Both the position numbers and the translations under genes were made by a program. 64,000 nucleotides of DNA from Leuconostoc carnosum. Its GTDB lineage: Bacteria > Bacillota > Bacilli > Lactobacillales > Lactobacillaceae. Numbering within the stretch: the stretch's first letter is position 1; each line of letters opens with the position of its first letter. Shown in pieces: positions 38,052-49,562 of this stretch. The stretch is from positions 186,001-250,000 of the forward strand of contig NZ_JACHGL010000003.1 in the NCBI RefSeq assembly GCF_014207505.1, written 5' to 3'. The notes under the pieces were generated by a model. The model worked only from the letters and a program-made list of their open reading frames with translations, was not told where the DNA came from and did not search any database.

Positions 38052-38097
38052 CTGTAATTCTTACCCCTTCTTTCACAGCAAGAGCAATGAAAATCAA

Positions 38098-38484
38098 TTA
38101 AACACGACGACGCTTTGGTGGGCGTGATCCGTTGTGGGGAACTGGTGTAACATCTTTAATTGATGTTACTTCCAAGCCAGCTGCGGCCAAAGCACGGATA
38201 GCTGATTCACGACCAGAACCTGGTCCTTTAACAGTAACCGCAACAGTGCGCATGTTCATTTCCATGGCACCTTTTGCTGCTGCTTCTGCTGCCATTTGAG
38301 CAGCGAATGGTGTTGACTTACGGCTTCCCTTGAAGCCAAGTGCACCAGCCGATGACCAAGCAACAGCGTTACCTTGTACATCAGTAATCATGACGATAGT
38401 GTTGTTAAATGTTGCGTGAATATGAGCTACACCAGCTTCGATATTCTTCTTCACACGACGCTTACGCGTTGTACGACCTGCCAT
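38098..38484 (-). CDS. rpsK: 30S ribosomal protein S11 (uS11)
   Basis: 128 aa. [42 protein letters not shown] and the C-terminal [14 protein letters not shown] 123-base gap with two small hairpins separates it from rpsM, longer than other gaps in the operon. Confidence 0.98.
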   Translation of the reverse strand: MAGRTTRKRRVKKNIEAGVAHIHATFNNTIVMITDVQGNAVAWSSAGALGFKGSRKSTPFAAQMAAEAAAKGAMEMNMRTVAVTVKGPGSGRESAIRALAAAGLEVTSIKDVTPVPHNGSRPPKRRRV

Positions 38485-38607
38485 AAAATTGGCCTCCTAT
38501 TCAATACTTTTCGTATAATTTCTCGGGTTAATTAAATTAACCAACATTACGCAACTATGGTTGCGATAATCATGTGCCGTACCGATTAGGATACAACAAG
38601 AGAAAGA

Positions 38608-38979
38608 TTACTTTCTCTTACCAGTAATTGCCTTAGCTGGGCCTTTACGTGTACGGGCGTTGTTCTTCGTGTTTTGTCCACGAACGGGCAAGCCCTTACG
38701 ATGACGAATGCCACGGTATGAAGCAATTTCTTGCAACGATTTAATATCCAAGGATATCTTACGACGCAAGTCACCTTCAAGTTGCAAGTTTAACTTGTCA
38801 ACTGTTGCACGGATAGCATCTTCTTGATCTGCTGAGAGATCACGAACACGAACCTCTTCAGACACACCAGCTTCAGCTAAAATATTTTGTGCAGTAGTAT
38901 TACCGATTCCGTAGATGTATGTTAAGCCGATGACAATACGCTTGTCACGTGGCAAATCAATACCTGCAATACGAGCCAT
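38608..38979 (-). CDS. rpsM: 30S ribosomal protein S13 (uS13)
   Basis: 123 aa. [24 protein letters not shown] at the start, [26 protein letters not shown] near the end and a basic tail. Lies between rpmJ and rpsK as in other Firmicutes. Confidence 0.98.
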   Translation of the reverse strand: MARIAGIDLPRDKRIVIGLTYIYGIGNTTAQNILAEAGVSEEVRVRDLSADQEDAIRATVDKLNLQLEGDLRRKISLDIKSLQEIASYRGIRHRKGLPVRGQNTKNNARTRKGPAKAITGKRK

Positions 38980-39066
38980 AACAATGTACCTCCTATTTAT
39001 ATTTTGAAAACGACAATTATGTCTATTTACAATCTTAATTTAAATCCATACTTGCTTTAGAAATTA

Positions 39067-39186
39067 TTACTTTCCAGCGCGTTGCTTATGCTTAGGGTTA
39101 GCTGAGCATATAATCATCGTGCGACCATTACGCTTGATAACGCGGCAAGCATCACACATCTTTTTAACTGATGGGCGTACTTTCAT
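39067..39186 (-). CDS. rpmJ: 50S ribosomal protein L36 (bL36)
   Basis: 39 aa. Begins [20 protein letters not shown] and keeps the zinc ribbon (C-x2-C-x12-C-x4-H), so it is the zinc-binding C+ form. AGGAGG ribosome binding site; in the expected slot between infA and rpsM. Confidence 0.97.
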   Translation of the reverse strand: MKVRPSVKKMCDACRVIKRNGRTMIICSANPKHKQRAGK

Positions 39187-39231
39187 AATCCATTCCTCCT
39201 ATTCGGTTAACTGATTATTCCAAATCACTTC

Positions 39232-39447
39232 TTAACGGAAACGATAAGTAATACGACCCTTTGTTAAGTCGTATGGTGACATTTCTACTGTGACACGATC
39301 CCCTGGCAATATTCGGATAAAGTTCTTACGAATCTTACCTGAAACATGTGCCAAAATAACCGCACCATTCTCGAGTTCTACTTGGAACATCGCATTTGGT
39401 AAAGTTTCTTTCACTTTACCTTCAATTTCGATGACATCATTGGCCAT
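39232..39447 (-). CDS. infA: Translation initiation factor IF-1
   Basis: 71 aa single OB fold blocking the A site during initiation. [23 protein letters not shown] and [17 protein letters not shown] are typical. First gene after a strong internal promoter. Confidence 0.98.
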   Translation of the reverse strand: MANDVIEIEGKVKETLPNAMFQVELENGAVILAHVSGKIRKNFIRILPGDRVTVEMSPYDLTKGRITYRFR

Positions 39448-39506
39448 GCACTTAACCTCCTGTGCTAATAATGTTCAACATTGTCGATAAGCGCCTAGCC
39501 TATCAA

Positions 39507-39535
39507 ATTATATCAAATATATTGATACTTCTCAA
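39507..39535 (-). promoter_or_regulatory. Internal promoter before infA
   Basis: TTGAGA, 17-base spacer, TATAAT with TG-A extension on the minus strand, in the adk-infA gap. It gives infA-rpmJ-rpsM-rpsK-rpoA-rplQ a start independent of the spc genes. Confidence 0.8.
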
Positions 39536-39552
39536 TGTGATTTTAGAAACTT

Positions 39553-40116
39553 TTATAAGTTATCCAAAACGCCTTTCACATCACGATACACTTCAGCCAG
39601 TTCACGTCCGCCATCTATCGTGTGCAACACGCCTGCTTTTTTGTAATAGTCTACTAATGGCAAGTTAGCTGCTTTATTGACTTCCAAACGGTTATCAATA
39701 ACTTCGGGTGTATCATCTGCACGACCTCGCCCCAAAAGACGTTCGCGCAATAACGAATCAGTAACTTCAAAGTAAAGCGTAGCTGAAACTGAATTGCTTT
39801 TTTTATCTAAATAGTTATCCAAAAACTCGGCTTGTGCCTCATTACGTGGGTAACCATCTAACATGAAACCATTCTCTTCAACGTCTGCTTGACTTAGACG
39901 ATCAGCAACCATCGCGTTTGTAATTTCATCAGGAACTAAGTTTCCAGCATCCATATATTCACGTGCCTTCTTACCTAGTTCTGTATCATTAGATAAGTTT
40001 GCACGGAAAATATCTCCGGTAGAGATATGTACGTTTGGATAATCTTTCACGATGAAGTCTGCTTGTGTGCCTTTACCAGCACCAGGCAAACCTAATAAAA
40101 TCAAATTTTTAGCCAT
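39553..40116 (-). CDS. adk: Adenylate kinase, short-lid form
   Basis: 187 aa. P-loop [42 protein letters not shown]. The lid is short ([20 protein letters not shown]), lacking the roughly 25-residue zinc-binding insertion present in Bacillus-type enzymes of about 215 aa. The start overlaps the secY end by eight bases, with its GGGAGG ribosome binding site inside secY. Confidence 0.97.
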   Translation of the reverse strand: MAKNLILLGLPGAGKGTQADFIVKDYPNVHISTGDIFRANLSNDTELGKKAREYMDAGNLVPDEITNAMVADRLSQADVEENGFMLDGYPRNEAQAEFLDNYLDKKSNSVSATLYFEVTDSLLRERLLGRGRADDTPEVIDNRLEVNKAANLPLVDYYKKAGVLHTIDGGRELAEVYRDVKGVLDNL

Positions 40117-41443
40117 TAGTTGCCTCCCGATTTACTAACTGATCCTTGGTTATAAACCCAATATAATTTCTCTTTTGCATCAAACCATCAATCTGACGAA
40201 TTAAGTCCAACGCAACACCAATTGCAATTAACAAACTAGTGCCACCTAAACCAATTTTTTCATTTAAGCCCCAAATATCTGATGCGATTAGTGGTACTAA
40301 TGCTACAAAACCTAAGAATATTGAACCAACAAAGCTTAAATTCAATAGTAATTTTGAAACAAAAGATTTCGTCTCATCACCAGGTCTAACACCAACGATA
40401 TAGGCGCCTTGCTTTTGCAGATTTTCCGCTAATTTCTCAGGGTTAACTTGCACAAAAGCGTAGAAATACGTAAAGACGATGATTAATATAGTATAGAGAA
40501 TTGCACCAGGTAGTGTTGTCATACTAAATATTTGTTGCATGACTTGATACCATTGAGCCGATGCATATTTATCTTGAAATGCTAACATAATTGTTTGTGG
40601 CGTACTAATAAATGATGAAGCAAAAATTACTGGGATAACACCTGACACATTAACCTTTAGTGGTAAATATGCTTCACTACCATATGAAGTTGCAGAACGC
40701 GTATATTGCATTTGCAACCGACGTGTAGCTTCATAAAACCAAGTAGTAATTGCTACAACTAATATCATTGCGGCAATCAAAACAACCATGAAAACAATAC
40801 CATTTGTTAAATCACTTGCACCTGCTTGTAAAATATTTTCTTTGAAAATTTCATACAAACCTTCAGGTGCTTGAGCGATGATTCCAGCAAAAATAATCAT
40901 AGAAACACCGTTTCCTAGACCTTTTTCAGTAATCATTTCTCCCAGCCACATTGCAAAAAATGTTCCAATTGTCATGACCGAACCGATCACGGCAAATGAC
41001 ATGACATTATTTGTTTCACTGACTAATCCGTAGGCAGACAAGGAATTAAATCCAGCTGTAATACCCACAGACTGTACAAAAGCAAGCACAAGTGTTAGCC
41101 AACGCGTGGCGTTGTTCAACTTTCGCCGACCAACTTCACCCTGCTTACTCCATTCAACAAAGCGAGGCACGATATCTAATTGCAAAAGTTGCACAACAAT
41201 TTGTGCCGTCACGTACGGTGAAACACCCATTGCAAACAATGAGTAATTCATCAGACCGCCACCCGAAAAGATATTCAGAATGTTCATCAATCCGGAGTTA
41301 GCCATATTCGTCATAGCTGCTGGATCAACACCTGGCACAGTAATATGTGTTCCAATTCTGTAAATAAACAAAATTAAAAAAGTCCATCCAAGCTTTTTAC
41401 GAATATCTTTTTCACGTACTGCATTAAATAACGTGCTTAGCAT
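40109..41443 (-). CDS. secY: Preprotein translocase subunit SecY
   Basis: 444 aa with ten predicted membrane helices, forming the Sec channel. Early [14 protein letters not shown], cytoplasmic loops with [15 protein letters not shown] and [14 protein letters not shown], and [16 protein letters not shown] for SecA/ribosome contact. Its ATG overlaps the last base of rplO. Confidence 0.98.
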   Translation of the reverse strand: MLSTLFNAVREKDIRKKLGWTFLILFIYRIGTHITVPGVDPAAMTNMANSGLMNILNIFSGGGLMNYSLFAMGVSPYVTAQIVVQLLQLDIVPRFVEWSKQGEVGRRKLNNATRWLTLVLAFVQSVGITAGFNSLSAYGLVSETNNVMSFAVIGSVMTIGTFFAMWLGEMITEKGLGNGVSMIIFAGIIAQAPEGLYEIFKENILQAGASDLTNGIVFMVVLIAAMILVVAITTWFYEATRRLQMQYTRSATSYGSEAYLPLKVNVSGVIPVIFASSFISTPQTIMLAFQDKYASAQWYQVMQQIFSMTTLPGAILYTILIIVFTYFYAFVQVNPEKLAENLQKQGAYIVGVRPGDETKSFVSKLLLNLSFVGSIFLGFVALVPLIASDIWGLNEKIGLGGTSLLIAIGVALDLIRQIDGLMQKRNYIGFITKDQLVNREATNG

Positions 41444-41877
41444 TAAATTACCTCAGTTGATCCACCAGCTTGTTCAATAGCAGATTTTGCAGCGCCTGAG
41501 AACTTATGTGCCTTGATATTTAACTTCTTATCAAGTTGACCAACGGCCAAGATTTTAATTCCTGACTTTTGATTCTTAACAATACCATTTTCAATCAAAA
41601 GTGCTGGTGTTACTTCTGTGCCATCTGCAAATGTATTCAACTTGTCCAAGTTGACAACAGCGAATTCCTTACGTGAAATATTTGTAAATCCACGTTTTGG
41701 AATACGACGGTACAAAGGCATTTGACCACCTTCAAAGCCCAAACGTACTTTGCCACGAGCCTTTTGACCCTTTTGACCACGTCCAGACGTTTTACCGTTT
41801 CCTGATGACGTACCGCGACCTACACGGTTACGCAACTTGCGTGAACCTTCAGCAGTTTGTAATTCGTTTAAATTCAT
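41443..41877 (-). CDS. rplO: 50S ribosomal protein L15 (uL15)
   Basis: 144 aa. [26 protein letters not shown] at the start and [18 protein letters not shown]. In the spc operon between rpmD and secY. Confidence 0.98.
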   Translation of the reverse strand: MNLNELQTAEGSRKLRNRVGRGTSSGNGKTSGRGQKGQKARGKVRLGFEGGQMPLYRRIPKRGFTNISRKEFAVVNLDKLNTFADGTEVTPALLIENGIVKNQKSGIKILAVGQLDKKLNIKAHKFSGAAKSAIEQAGGSTEVI

Positions 41878-41906
41878 CTTTCGGTACCTCCTTATTTATA
41901 TAGTTA

Positions 41907-42089
41907 TTACTTTACTTCTTCAACGTTTACAAGATGGGCAATATGAAAAATTGCACCACGAGTAGCTTCGTTATTAGGCTTCACCACTGAGCTAGACACG
42001 CGTCCAAGTCCAAGAGACTTAACAATTGCGCGCTGCTTTGGTAAGCGATGAGCCGCACTCTTAATCAAAGTGATTTTTAAATCAGCCAT
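41907..42089 (-). CDS. rpmD: 50S ribosomal protein L30 (uL30)
   Basis: 60 aa. [32 protein letters not shown] matches uL30. Between rpsE and rplO. Confidence 0.97.
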   Translation of the reverse strand: MADLKITLIKSAAHRLPKQRAIVKSLGLGRVSSSVVKPNNEATRGAIFHIAHLVNVEEVK

Positions 42090-42100
42090 TTTATCGCTCC

Positions 42101-42607
42101 TTATTCAGCTAAGTGTTCCAATGAAACACCACGCAAAGCTGCTACTTTTTCAGCATCTTTCAAACTAGTCAAAGCATCAAAAGTTGCGCGGATAACGTTA
42201 ACAGGTGTAGCTGAGCCAAGTGACTTCGCAGTCACGTCAGCAATACCTGCTAGTTCCATAACAGAACGAGCGGCACCACCAGCAGCAACACCAGAACCTT
42301 CTTCGGCTGGCTTAATCAAAATTTTACCGCCGCCCCATACGCCAAGAACGTCATGAGGAATAGTTGTAACAACTGTAGGAACAGTAATCAATTTACGCTT
42401 AGCATCTTCAACAGCTTTACGAATAGCTTCAGGCACTTCTTGTGCCTTACCAGTACCAAAACCAACATGTCCTTGCTTATCACCAACGACAACCAACGCT
42501 GCGAAACGCAAACGACGACCACCTTTGACAACCTTTGTGACACGGTTAATAGAAACAACGTTTTCTTCTAATTCACCAAGTGACTTAGGGTTAACGAATT
42601 CAACCAT
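42101..42607 (-). CDS. rpsE: 30S ribosomal protein S5 (uS5)
   Basis: 168 aa. [22 protein letters not shown] (spectinomycin-site loop), [36 protein letters not shown]. Eleven bases before rpmD. Confidence 0.98.
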   Translation of the reverse strand: MVEFVNPKSLGELEENVVSINRVTKVVKGGRRLRFAALVVVGDKQGHVGFGTGKAQEVPEAIRKAVEDAKRKLITVPTVVTTIPHDVLGVWGGGKILIKPAEEGSGVAAGGAARSVMELAGIADVTAKSLGSATPVNVIRATFDALTSLKDAEKVAALRGVSLEHLAE

Positions 42608-42625
42608 TTTATATTCCTCCTTTCC

Positions 42626-42979
42626 TTAGAACTTCAAACCGTTTTCACGGGCTGATTCTGCTAATGCTTGAACACGACCGTGGTACAAGTAGCCACCACG
42701 ATCAAAGATAACATCTTCGAGTCCTGCAGCTTTTCCACGTGTAGCGATCAATTCACCAACTTTAGTAGCTTGTTGCGTTTTTGTACCTGATACTTCTGTA
42801 TCATGGCTTGAGGCACTTGCTAGCGTTACACCCTCTACGTCATCAATTAATTGCGCGTAGATGTTTGCATTAGAACGAAATACGTTCAAACGTGGGCGAG
42901 CAGCAGTACCAGAAATCTTTCCACGAACACGCTTGTGGCGCTTTACGCGGAGCTTATTTTTATCTGGTTTTGAAATCAT
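42626..42979 (-). CDS. rplR: 50S ribosomal protein L18 (uL18)
   Basis: 117 aa. [25 protein letters not shown] and the C-terminal [27 protein letters not shown] 97-base gap separates it from rplF. Confidence 0.98.
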   Translation of the reverse strand: MISKPDKNKLRVKRHKRVRGKISGTAARPRLNVFRSNANIYAQLIDDVEGVTLASASSHDTEVSGTKTQQATKVGELIATRGKAAGLEDVIFDRGGYLYHGRVQALAESARENGLKF

Positions 42980-43076
42980 AGCTGTGCTTTCCTTTTCTGA
43001 TGGCTTTCACCATTTTAATATATTTATTAGTTTTACAAGTTAATAACACTGTCTAAATAAGAACCTAAATAGGTTT

Positions 43077-43613
43077 TTACTTTCCAGTCTTACCTTCCTT
43101 ACGACGAACAACTTCACCTTCGTAACGAATACCTTTACCTTTATAAGGTTCTGGTGAACGAACAGCACGAATTTCAGCTGCTAAATCTCCAACTTTTTGC
43201 TTTGAAATACCTGAAATTTTGATAGTCAATGCATCTGGCACTTCAACTGTCAACTCTTCGCGATCTTCAAAGACAACTGGGTGTGAGTACCCAACTGACA
43301 AAGTCAACTTTGATCCTGACTTTGCAGCACGGTATCCAACACCAACAAGCTTCAATGTCTTAGTGAATCCTTCAGATACACCTTCAACCATGTTAGCAAC
43401 GTTTGCACGCGTTGTACCATGCAAAGCTCTTGTCTTACTGTCGTCACTAGCACGTGAAAATGCAACCTCAGTGCCTTCGATAGACATCGAAATTTGTGAT
43501 GCTATTTCACGTGATAATGTTCCCTTAGGGCCTTTAACAGTGACAGTGTTATCTTCATGTGATACTTCAACACCTGCTGGTAATGTAATTACTTTATTTC
43601 CAATACGGCTCAT
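43077..43613 (-). CDS. rplF: 50S ribosomal protein L6 (uL6)
   Basis: 178 aa. [16 protein letters not shown] at the start, VTVKGPKG, and [25 protein letters not shown] at the end. A short AAAACCTATTTAGGTT hairpin follows the stop codon. Confidence 0.98.
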   Translation of the reverse strand: MSRIGNKVITLPAGVEVSHEDNTVTVKGPKGTLSREIASQISMSIEGTEVAFSRASDDSKTRALHGTTRANVANMVEGVSEGFTKTLKLVGVGYRAAKSGSKLTLSVGYSHPVVFEDREELTVEVPDALTIKISGISKQKVGDLAAEIRAVRSPEPYKGKGIRYEGEVVRRKEGKTGK

Positions 43614-43637
43614 GGTAAGTCTCCTTTCTTAGATATA

Positions 43638-44036
43638 TTACCAAACGTAAGCGAGAACTTCGCCACCAACTTGCTTTGAACGTGCTTCTTTATCAGTGAT
43701 AACACCTGCAGAAGTTGAGATAATAGCAATTCCCAAACCATTCAAAACCTTTGGTAGTGCGTCAGCCTTAGTATACTTACGTAAACCTGGCTTTGAAACA
43801 CGCTTAATTCCTGTAATCACGCGGTTACGGTCTTCACCGTACTTAAGAAATACACGGATAACACCTTGCTTGTTATCTTCAATGTATTCCACATCGCGGA
43901 TGAAACCTTCTGATTTCAGAATTTCAGCAATGCTCTTTTTAATTTTTGATGCTGGAATTTCAACGATTTCGTGATGTGCCAAATTGGCATTACGAATACG
44001 TGTCAATAAATCAGCAATTGGATCAGTCATAGACAT
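43638..44036 (-). CDS. rpsH: 30S ribosomal protein S8 (uS8)
   Basis: 132 aa. [16 protein letters not shown] at the start and [27 protein letters not shown] at the end. AGGAGG ribosome binding site ten bases before the first ATG. The rpsN gene, normally just upstream, is missing; instead a terminator and hairpin precede rpsH. Confidence 0.98.
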   Translation of the reverse strand: MSMTDPIADLLTRIRNANLAHHEIVEIPASKIKKSIAEILKSEGFIRDVEYIEDNKQGVIRVFLKYGEDRNRVITGIKRVSKPGLRKYTKADALPKVLNGLGIAIISTSAGVITDKEARSKQVGGEVLAYVW

Positions 44037-44091
44037 CTATCGATATCCTCCTTTTATTTTTGAACGAGACATAGTTAAATGACACGCTCTT

Positions 44092-44124
44092 AACTATTAT
44101 AGACTATTTTCGTCAATAACAGTT
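44092..44124 (-). promoter_or_regulatory. Hairpin in the rpsH leader
   Basis: On the minus strand AACTGTTATTGAC pairs with GTCTATAATAGTT (one mismatch, one G-U), loop of seven. It overlaps a TATAAT and TTGACG whose spacing (nine bases) is too short for a normal promoter. Possible site of autoregulation or a weak promoter. Confidence 0.45.
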
Positions 44125-44168
44125 AAAAACGCGTCACTCTTTTTTAATTAAGAGTAACAAGCGTTTTT
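44125..44168 (-). terminator. Terminator between rplE and rpsH
   Basis: AAAAACGC..ACTCTT pairs with AAGAGT..GCGTTTTT on the minus strand, ending in a T-run right after the rplE stop codon. Unusual inside a ribosomal protein operon. Confidence 0.7.
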
Positions 44169-44178
44169 TAACGACTAA

Positions 44179-44721
44179 TTACTTGGCAAATGGTAGACCC
44201 AAAAGTGCCAATAATTCGCGACCTTCTTCATCGCTTTGGGCAGTTGTTACAACAACAATGTCCAAGCCACGTACGCGGTTTACTTTGTCGAAATCGATTT
44301 CTGGGAAAATCAATTGTTCACGAATACCTAAAGTGTAATTACCACGACCATCAAAGGCCTTTGATGATACACCACGGAAATCACGAACACGAGGCAATGA
44401 AACATTGATCAACTTGTCTAAGAATTCATACATACGTTCGCCACGTAATGTAACCTTAGTTCCAATTGCCATACCTTCACGCAATCGGAAACCAGCGATT
44501 GACTTCTTTGCCTTTGTAATTACTGGCTGTTGACCAGCAATCAACTTCAATTCTTCAACCGCTTCATCCAAGTTCTTTGAGTTTGAAACTGCATCACCAA
44601 CACCCATATTAAGAACAATCTTCTCAATTTTTGGTGCTTGCATTGATGATTTAAAGTTAAACTTTTCGATCAAAGCAGGTTGAACTTCATTAACATATTT
44701 TTCTTTTAATGCGTTAGCCAT
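44179..44721 (-). CDS. rplE: 50S ribosomal protein L5 (uL5)
   Basis: 180 aa. [58 protein letters not shown]. The frame can be extended to a TTG at 44742, but the AAAGGTGA ribosome binding site lies inside that extension, so ATG 44721 is the start. Confidence 0.98.
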   Translation of the reverse strand: MANALKEKYVNEVQPALIEKFNFKSSMQAPKIEKIVLNMGVGDAVSNSKNLDEAVEELKLIAGQQPVITKAKKSIAGFRLREGMAIGTKVTLRGERMYEFLDKLINVSLPRVRDFRGVSSKAFDGRGNYTLGIREQLIFPEIDFDKVNRVRGLDIVVVTTAQSDEEGRELLALLGLPFAK

Positions 44722-44744
44722 GAAAATGATTTCACCTTTCAATA

Positions 44745-45053
44745 TTAGCCTAGTACGTTACCAGACTTTTTAGATACGCGAACTTTCTTGCCATCTTCAA
44801 TTTTGAACGCAACTTTAGTTGGTTCATTTGTTGAAGGGTCAAGCAGTTGCACGTTTGATACGTGGATTGGTGCTTCGATATCGATAACACCACCCTGTGG
44901 GTATTCGTTAGAAGGCTTTTGATGCTTTTTAACGATGTTCACGTTTTCGACAATGACACGTTCTGTTCCAGCAACAGTCTTAGTGATTGTGCCTTCTTTT
45001 CCCTTATCTTTGCCGGCAATGACGCGAACCTTATCACCTGTTTTTACAAACAT
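44745..45053 (-). CDS. rplX: 50S ribosomal protein L24 (uL24)
   Basis: 102 aa. KOW motif [18 protein letters not shown], then [28 protein letters not shown]. Between rplN and rplE. Confidence 0.98.
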   Translation of the reverse strand: MFVKTGDKVRVIAGKDKGKEGTITKTVAGTERVIVENVNIVKKHQKPSNEYPQGGVIDIEAPIHVSNVQLLDPSTNEPTKVAFKIEDGKKVRVSKKSGNVLG

Positions 45054-45076
45054 GATTTGGCTCCTCCTTGTCAGTA

Positions 45077-45445
45077 TTAGAGCACTTCTGGTGCCAATGA
45101 AACGATACGCATATAGTTGCTGTCACGCAATTCACGTGCAACAGGGCCAAAAATACGTGTACCAACTGGTGACTTGTCGTCCTTAACGATAACAGCGGCA
45201 TTTTCATCAAAGTTGATGTATGAACCATCTGTACGACGAACGTCAGAAACAGTACGAACGATAACAGCCTTAACGACGTCACCCTTCTTTACGTTACCAC
45301 CAGGGATAGCTTGCTTAACTGTAGCAACAATAACGTCCCCTACACCAGCAAACTTACGGCCTGAACCACCGAGCACTTTAATCGTCAAGATTTCACGTGC
45401 GCCAGAGTTGTCAGCCACTTTTAAACGACTCTCTTGTTGAATCAT
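45077..45445 (-). CDS. rplN: 50S ribosomal protein L14 (uL14)
   Basis: 122 aa. [37 protein letters not shown] and [26 protein letters not shown]. Confidence 0.98.
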   Translation of the reverse strand: MIQQESRLKVADNSGAREILTIKVLGGSGRKFAGVGDVIVATVKQAIPGGNVKKGDVVKAVIVRTVSDVRRTDGSYINFDENAAVIVKDDKSPVGTRIFGPVARELRDSNYMRIVSLAPEVL

Positions 45446-45497
45446 GGTTCTTCCTCCTTAGTTAGCAATTAATTACGACGATTTAGTATCGAACGAA

Positions 45498-45764
45498 TTA
45501 GAGAATAACTGCCTCTTCAACGATCTTAACCAAACGGAAGTGCTTAGTTGCAGACAAAGGACGTGTTTCCATGATTTGAACAATATCGTTATCCTTAGCG
45601 CTATTGTTTTCATCATGGGCTTTAAACTTCTTTGTGTACTTAACACGCTTACCATAAACAGGATGAGTCACATAAGTATCAACAGCAACAGTAATTGTTT
45701 TGTCCATCTTATCTGATACAACACGGCCTTGGTAAACCTTACGAGCATTACGTTCTTCACTCAT
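45498..45764 (-). CDS. rpsQ: 30S ribosomal protein S17 (uS17)
   Basis: 88 aa. [34 protein letters not shown] and the [18 protein letters not shown] block. Confidence 0.97.
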   Translation of the reverse strand: MSEERNARKVYQGRVVSDKMDKTITVAVDTYVTHPVYGKRVKYTKKFKAHDENNSAKDNDIVQIMETRPLSATKHFRLVKIVEEAVIL

Positions 45765-45786
45765 TTTTCAGCTTCTTCCTTTCGTC

Positions 45787-45993
45787 TTATTTATTGGCAT
45801 TTGCCAATTCTTGTGCACGGATAATTGTCTTAACTCGTGCAATGTCCTTACGAACTTGTGCAATACGTGCCGTGTTTTCAAGTTGACCAGTAGCCAATTG
45901 AAAACGTAGGTTGAATAATTCTTCCTTGAATTCGGCTTCGTGCTTTTGCAAATCCGCAAGTGACAATTCTTTTAACTCACTTGCTTTAGCCAT
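45787..45993 (-). CDS. rpmC: 50S ribosomal protein L29 (uL29)
   Basis: 68 aa, two-helix protein at the tunnel exit: [38 protein letters not shown]. The start overlaps the rplP stop codon by one base. Confidence 0.97.
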   Translation of the reverse strand: MAKASELKELSLADLQKHEAEFKEELFNLRFQLATGQLENTARIAQVRKDIARVKTIIRAQELANANK

Positions 45994-46406
45994 TATTCAG
46001 CCTCCCGAGCAATAATCTTTGTACGTACAGGCAACTTGTGTTGTGCTAAACGTAATGCTTCACGCGCAGTTGCTTCAGGAACACCTGCGACTTCAAACAT
46101 TACCTTACCACGTTTAACTGGTTCAACCCAACCTTCAGGTGCACCTTTTCCGTTACCCATTCGAACACCGACACCTTTAGATGTATATGATTTGTGAGGG
46201 AAGATTTTAATCCAAACCTTACCACCACGTTTCATATAACGTGTCATTGCAGTACGGGCAGCTTCAATTTGACGGTTAGTAATCCAACTTGAAGTTGTTG
46301 CTTGCAAGCCATATTCACCGAATGATACCGTCTTGCCACCTTTTGCTTCGCCACGCATGTGACCACGGTGTACACGACGGAATTTAACACGCTTTGGTAC
46401 TAACAT
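45993..46406 (-). CDS. rplP: 50S ribosomal protein L16 (uL16)
   Basis: 137 aa. [72 protein letters not shown]. Confidence 0.98.
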   Translation of the reverse strand: MLVPKRVKFRRVHRGHMRGEAKGGKTVSFGEYGLQATTSSWITNRQIEAARTAMTRYMKRGGKVWIKIFPHKSYTSKGVGVRMGNGKGAPEGWVEPVKRGKVMFEVAGVPEATAREALRLAQHKLPVRTKIIAREAE

Positions 46407-46420
46407 GTTTGCTTCCCTCC

Positions 46421-47092
46421 TTACTTACTGTTCTTTTTTTGTGGTAAAATGTCACCACGATAAATCCAAGTTTTGATACCCAAGTTACCGTAAGCAGTCA
46501 TTGCTTCGTCCCATGAATAATCAATATCTGCGCGTAAAGTATGCAAAGGCACGGTTCCTTCAGTATATTGTTCAATACGAGCAATATCTGCGCCGTTCAA
46601 ACGACCAGAAACCATTACTTTGATACCCTTAGCACCTGAACGTGTTGTGCGTTGAATAGCACCACGCATTGCGCGACGGAAAGCAACACGGCGTTCCAAA
46701 TCACCAGCAATTTGTTGTCCAACTAAATGAGCAGACAAATCAGGTTTCTTGATTTCAACAATATTGATAAAGACACGTTTTGAACGTCCCTTTTCATCAA
46801 CATCAGTCAATTTGGCAAGTTGTGTACGAAGCTTTTCAACCTCGGAACCACCTTTACCAATAACCATGCCCGGCTTAGCTGTGTGAACAGAAACGTCAAC
46901 ACGAGATTTTGTGCTACGTTCAATTTCGATGCGATCAACTGCGGCGTCCGCTAAATTCTTTTCGATATACTTACGAATACGCAAGTCTTCGTGAAGTTGG
47001 TTAGCATAATCAGCCTTGTCAGCAAACCACTTTGCATCCCAGTCGCGAATAACGCCAACACGGAATCCAGTAGGGTTAATCTTTTGACCCAT
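46421..47092 (-). CDS. rpsC: 30S ribosomal protein S3 (uS3)
   Basis: 223 aa. [21 protein letters not shown], the KH domain [15 protein letters not shown], and the C-terminal [30 protein letters not shown]. The start overlaps the rplV end by one base. Confidence 0.98.
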   Translation of the reverse strand: MGQKINPTGFRVGVIRDWDAKWFADKADYANQLHEDLRIRKYIEKNLADAAVDRIEIERSTKSRVDVSVHTAKPGMVIGKGGSEVEKLRTQLAKLTDVDEKGRSKRVFINIVEIKKPDLSAHLVGQQIAGDLERRVAFRRAMRGAIQRTTRSGAKGIKVMVSGRLNGADIARIEQYTEGTVPLHTLRADIDYSWDEAMTAYGNLGIKTWIYRGDILPQKKNSK

Positions 47093-47448
47093 TACTTTGC
47101 CTCCTTCTCAGCAACCACAATTGTAATGTGGCTTGTACGCTTATTGATAGGTGAAGCAGAACCCTTGGCACGAGGACGGAAACGCTTAAGCGTAGGTCCT
47201 TCGTTAGCAAAGGCTTCCTTCACAATAAGATCTTCTCGGTCTAATGAGAAGTTATTTTCAGCATTAGCAACTGCTGAGTTCAAAACCTTGTAAATATCTT
47301 CAGTAGAAGTGTTAGGTAGGAACTTCAAAATTGCGTATGCTTCGTTAACGCTCTTACGACGAATTGTGTCAAGAACCAAGCGTGCCTTACGAGGGGCAAC
47401 GCGAACGATCTTGGCTGTCGCACGAGCTGAAGTAACTTGTTCAGCCAT
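47092..47448 (-). CDS. rplV: 50S ribosomal protein L22 (uL22)
   Basis: 118 aa. [25 protein letters not shown] and the tunnel hairpin [29 protein letters not shown]. Confidence 0.98.
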   Translation of the reverse strand: MAEQVTSARATAKIVRVAPRKARLVLDTIRRKSVNEAYAILKFLPNTSTEDIYKVLNSAVANAENNFSLDREDLIVKEAFANEGPTLKRFRPRAKGSASPINKRTSHITIVVAEKEAK

Positions 47449-47464
47449 TTTTCAATTTCCTCCT

Positions 47465-47746
47465 TTATTTTTTACCAGTCTTTTTATCATCAGCCTTGTG
47501 ACCTTTGAATGTACGAGTTGGAACAAATTCGCCCAACTTGTGCCCAACCATGTCTTCTTGGACATAAACTGGGACATGCTTGCGACCATCATAAACGGCA
47601 ATTGTGAAACCGATAAAGCTTGGGAAGATTGTTGAACGACGTGACCAAGTCTTGATTACAGATTTCTTTTCAGAATCAACTTGCGCCTCAATCTTCTTAA
47701 GCAAGTGTGGGTCCGCAAATGGTCCCTTTTTTAAACTACGAGCCAT
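47465..47746 (-). CDS. rpsS: 30S ribosomal protein S19 (uS19)
   Basis: 93 aa. [64 protein letters not shown]. Confidence 0.98.
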   Translation of the reverse strand: MARSLKKGPFADPHLLKKIEAQVDSEKKSVIKTWSRRSTIFPSFIGFTIAVYDGRKHVPVYVQEDMVGHKLGEFVPTRTFKGHKADDKKTGKK

Positions 47747-47763
47747 TAGTTATCTCCTTTCCC

Positions 47764-48597
47764 TTACTTACTCTTACGACCGCGAACGATAAGCTTTGTT
47801 GACGCCTTCTTATTATCGCGAGTCTTCTTACCAGCGGTCTTCTTACCCCATGGTGACATAGGACTTGGACGACCAACTGGTGCTTTACCTTCACCACCAC
47901 CATGCGGATGATCGTTAGGGTTCATTACTGATCCACGAACATGTGGACGCTTTCCACGCCAACGGTTACGTCCAGCTTTACCCCAGTTAATCAATGAATG
48001 TTCAGCATTACCGACTTCACCAATTGTTGCACGGTTAGTCGCTAGGACCAAACGAACTTCACCTGATGTAAGACGTACAATGACATATTTTCCATCTTTA
48101 CCTAAGATTTGTGCTGACGTTCCAGCTGAGCGAGCCAATTGACCACCTTTACCAGGCTTTAATTCAATATTATGAATCAAAGTACCTTCAGGAATGATAC
48201 CTAATGGCAAGGCATTGCCGATCTTAATGTCGGCATCAGGACCAGATTGTACTTTATCGTTAACCTTAAGTCCTTTTGGCGCCAAGATATATGACTTAAT
48301 ACCATCTTCATACACAACCAAAGCAATATTGGCAGTACGATTTGGATCATATTCGATAGCTTTAACAGTAGCTGTCTTGTTATCTTTAATACGCTTGAAA
48401 TCTACCACACGGTAGGCTTGCTTGTGCCCACCAGCATGGTGACGCACTGTCATACGACCAGAATTATTACGAGCTCCAGTCTTTGACTTTTTTGCCAACA
48501 AACTCTTTTCGGGCGTTGATTTTGTAACTTCAGAAAAATCTGAAGTCGTCATATTACGACGTCCGTTAGAGGTTGGCTTATACTTCTTGATAGCCAA
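47764..48597 (-). CDS. rplB: 50S ribosomal protein L2 (uL2)
   Basis: 277 aa. [24 protein letters not shown], the peptidyl-transferase-proximal [30 protein letters not shown] with the key His. Confidence 0.99.
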   Translation of the reverse strand: MAIKKYKPTSNGRRNMTTSDFSEVTKSTPEKSLLAKKSKTGARNNSGRMTVRHHAGGHKQAYRVVDFKRIKDNKTATVKAIEYDPNRTANIALVVYEDGIKSYILAPKGLKVNDKVQSGPDADIKIGNALPLGIIPEGTLIHNIELKPGKGGQLARSAGTSAQILGKDGKYVIVRLTSGEVRLVLATNRATIGEVGNAEHSLINWGKAGRNRWRGKRPHVRGSVMNPNDHPHGGGEGKAPVGRPSPMSPWGKKTAGKKTRDNKKASTKLIVRGRKSK

Positions 48598-48619
48598 TGT
48601 CTTATCCTCCTATTTAGAA

Positions 48620-48907
48620 TTAACCTTCGTTAAAAATTTGAATATCTTTTGAATTTTTTGACAACGTTACCGTTGCCTTTTTCAACTTACGTGTGTAACC
48701 AACATAACGGCCCTGACGCTTTTTCTTACCACGGACATTTGCTGTGTTCAAGCCAGAAACTTGAACGTCAAAAATTTCTTCAATAGCCTTCTTGATTTGA
48801 GGCTTTGTAGCGCGGACATCAACTTCGAAGACATAGCGCTTACGTTCAGTTTGCGCCATTGATGCTTCAGTGATGATAGGGCGACGGATAATATCGCGTG
48901 CATCCAT
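48620..48907 (-). CDS. rplW: 50S ribosomal protein L23 (uL23)
   Basis: 95 aa. [57 protein letters not shown]. The start overlaps the rplD stop codon by one base. Confidence 0.98.
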   Translation of the reverse strand: MDARDIIRRPIITEASMAQTERKRYVFEVDVRATKPQIKKAIEEIFDVQVSGLNTANVRGKKKRQGRYVGYTRKLKKATVTLSKNSKDIQIFNEG

Positions 48908-49530
48908 TAGGCAAGACCTCCTTGGATTTCTTCGATTGATGATTGAACAATCACCAGCTTATCTGCATTAACAACATCAAGTACGTTAATACCCTTTGTT
49001 GTCATAACTTGAACATTAGCCAAATTACGTGCTGACAAGATTGCATTTTCGTTATCTTCATCAACAACTACTAATGTTTTTGTGCTAGCTGACAAGTTTG
49101 TCAAAACTTTTTTAAAGTCTTGTGTCTTAGGTGCCTCAAATGACAAAGCATCGACAACAACTAACTTTCCATCAGAAACCTTTTGTGACAAAACTGACTT
49201 CAAAGCCAATTGGTATGCTTTACGGTTAATGCGGTATGCATATGAGCGAGGTGTAGGTCCGAAGACAATACCACCGCCACGGAATTGCGGTTCGCGAATT
49301 GAACCGGCACGTGCACGACCAGTACCCTTTTGTTTCCAAGGCTTACGTCCACCACCAGAAACCGCTGAACGATTTTTAACAGAATGTGTACCTTGACGCA
49401 TTGATGCACGTTGCATCAAAACGGCGTCTGTAATAACGGCGTTATTAGGTTCGATAGCAAAAACTGTATCGTTTAATTCGATTTCAGTGGCTTGACTACC
49501 ATCTTGCTTTAATACAGCAACTTTAGTCAT
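48907..49530 (-). CDS. rplD: 50S ribosomal protein L4 (uL4)
   Basis: 207 aa. [45 protein letters not shown] is the tunnel-lining loop. In enterobacteria L4 autoregulates the S10 operon; whether it does so here is unknown. Confidence 0.98.
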   Translation of the reverse strand: MTKVAVLKQDGSQATEIELNDTVFAIEPNNAVITDAVLMQRASMRQGTHSVKNRSAVSGGGRKPWKQKGTGRARAGSIREPQFRGGGIVFGPTPRSYAYRINRKAYQLALKSVLSQKVSDGKLVVVDALSFEAPKTQDFKKVLTNLSASTKTLVVVDEDNENAILSARNLANVQVMTTKGINVLDVVNADKLVIVQSSIEEIQGGLA

Positions 49531-49562
49531 GATTGATTGTTCTCCTTTCTATATAAATTATA

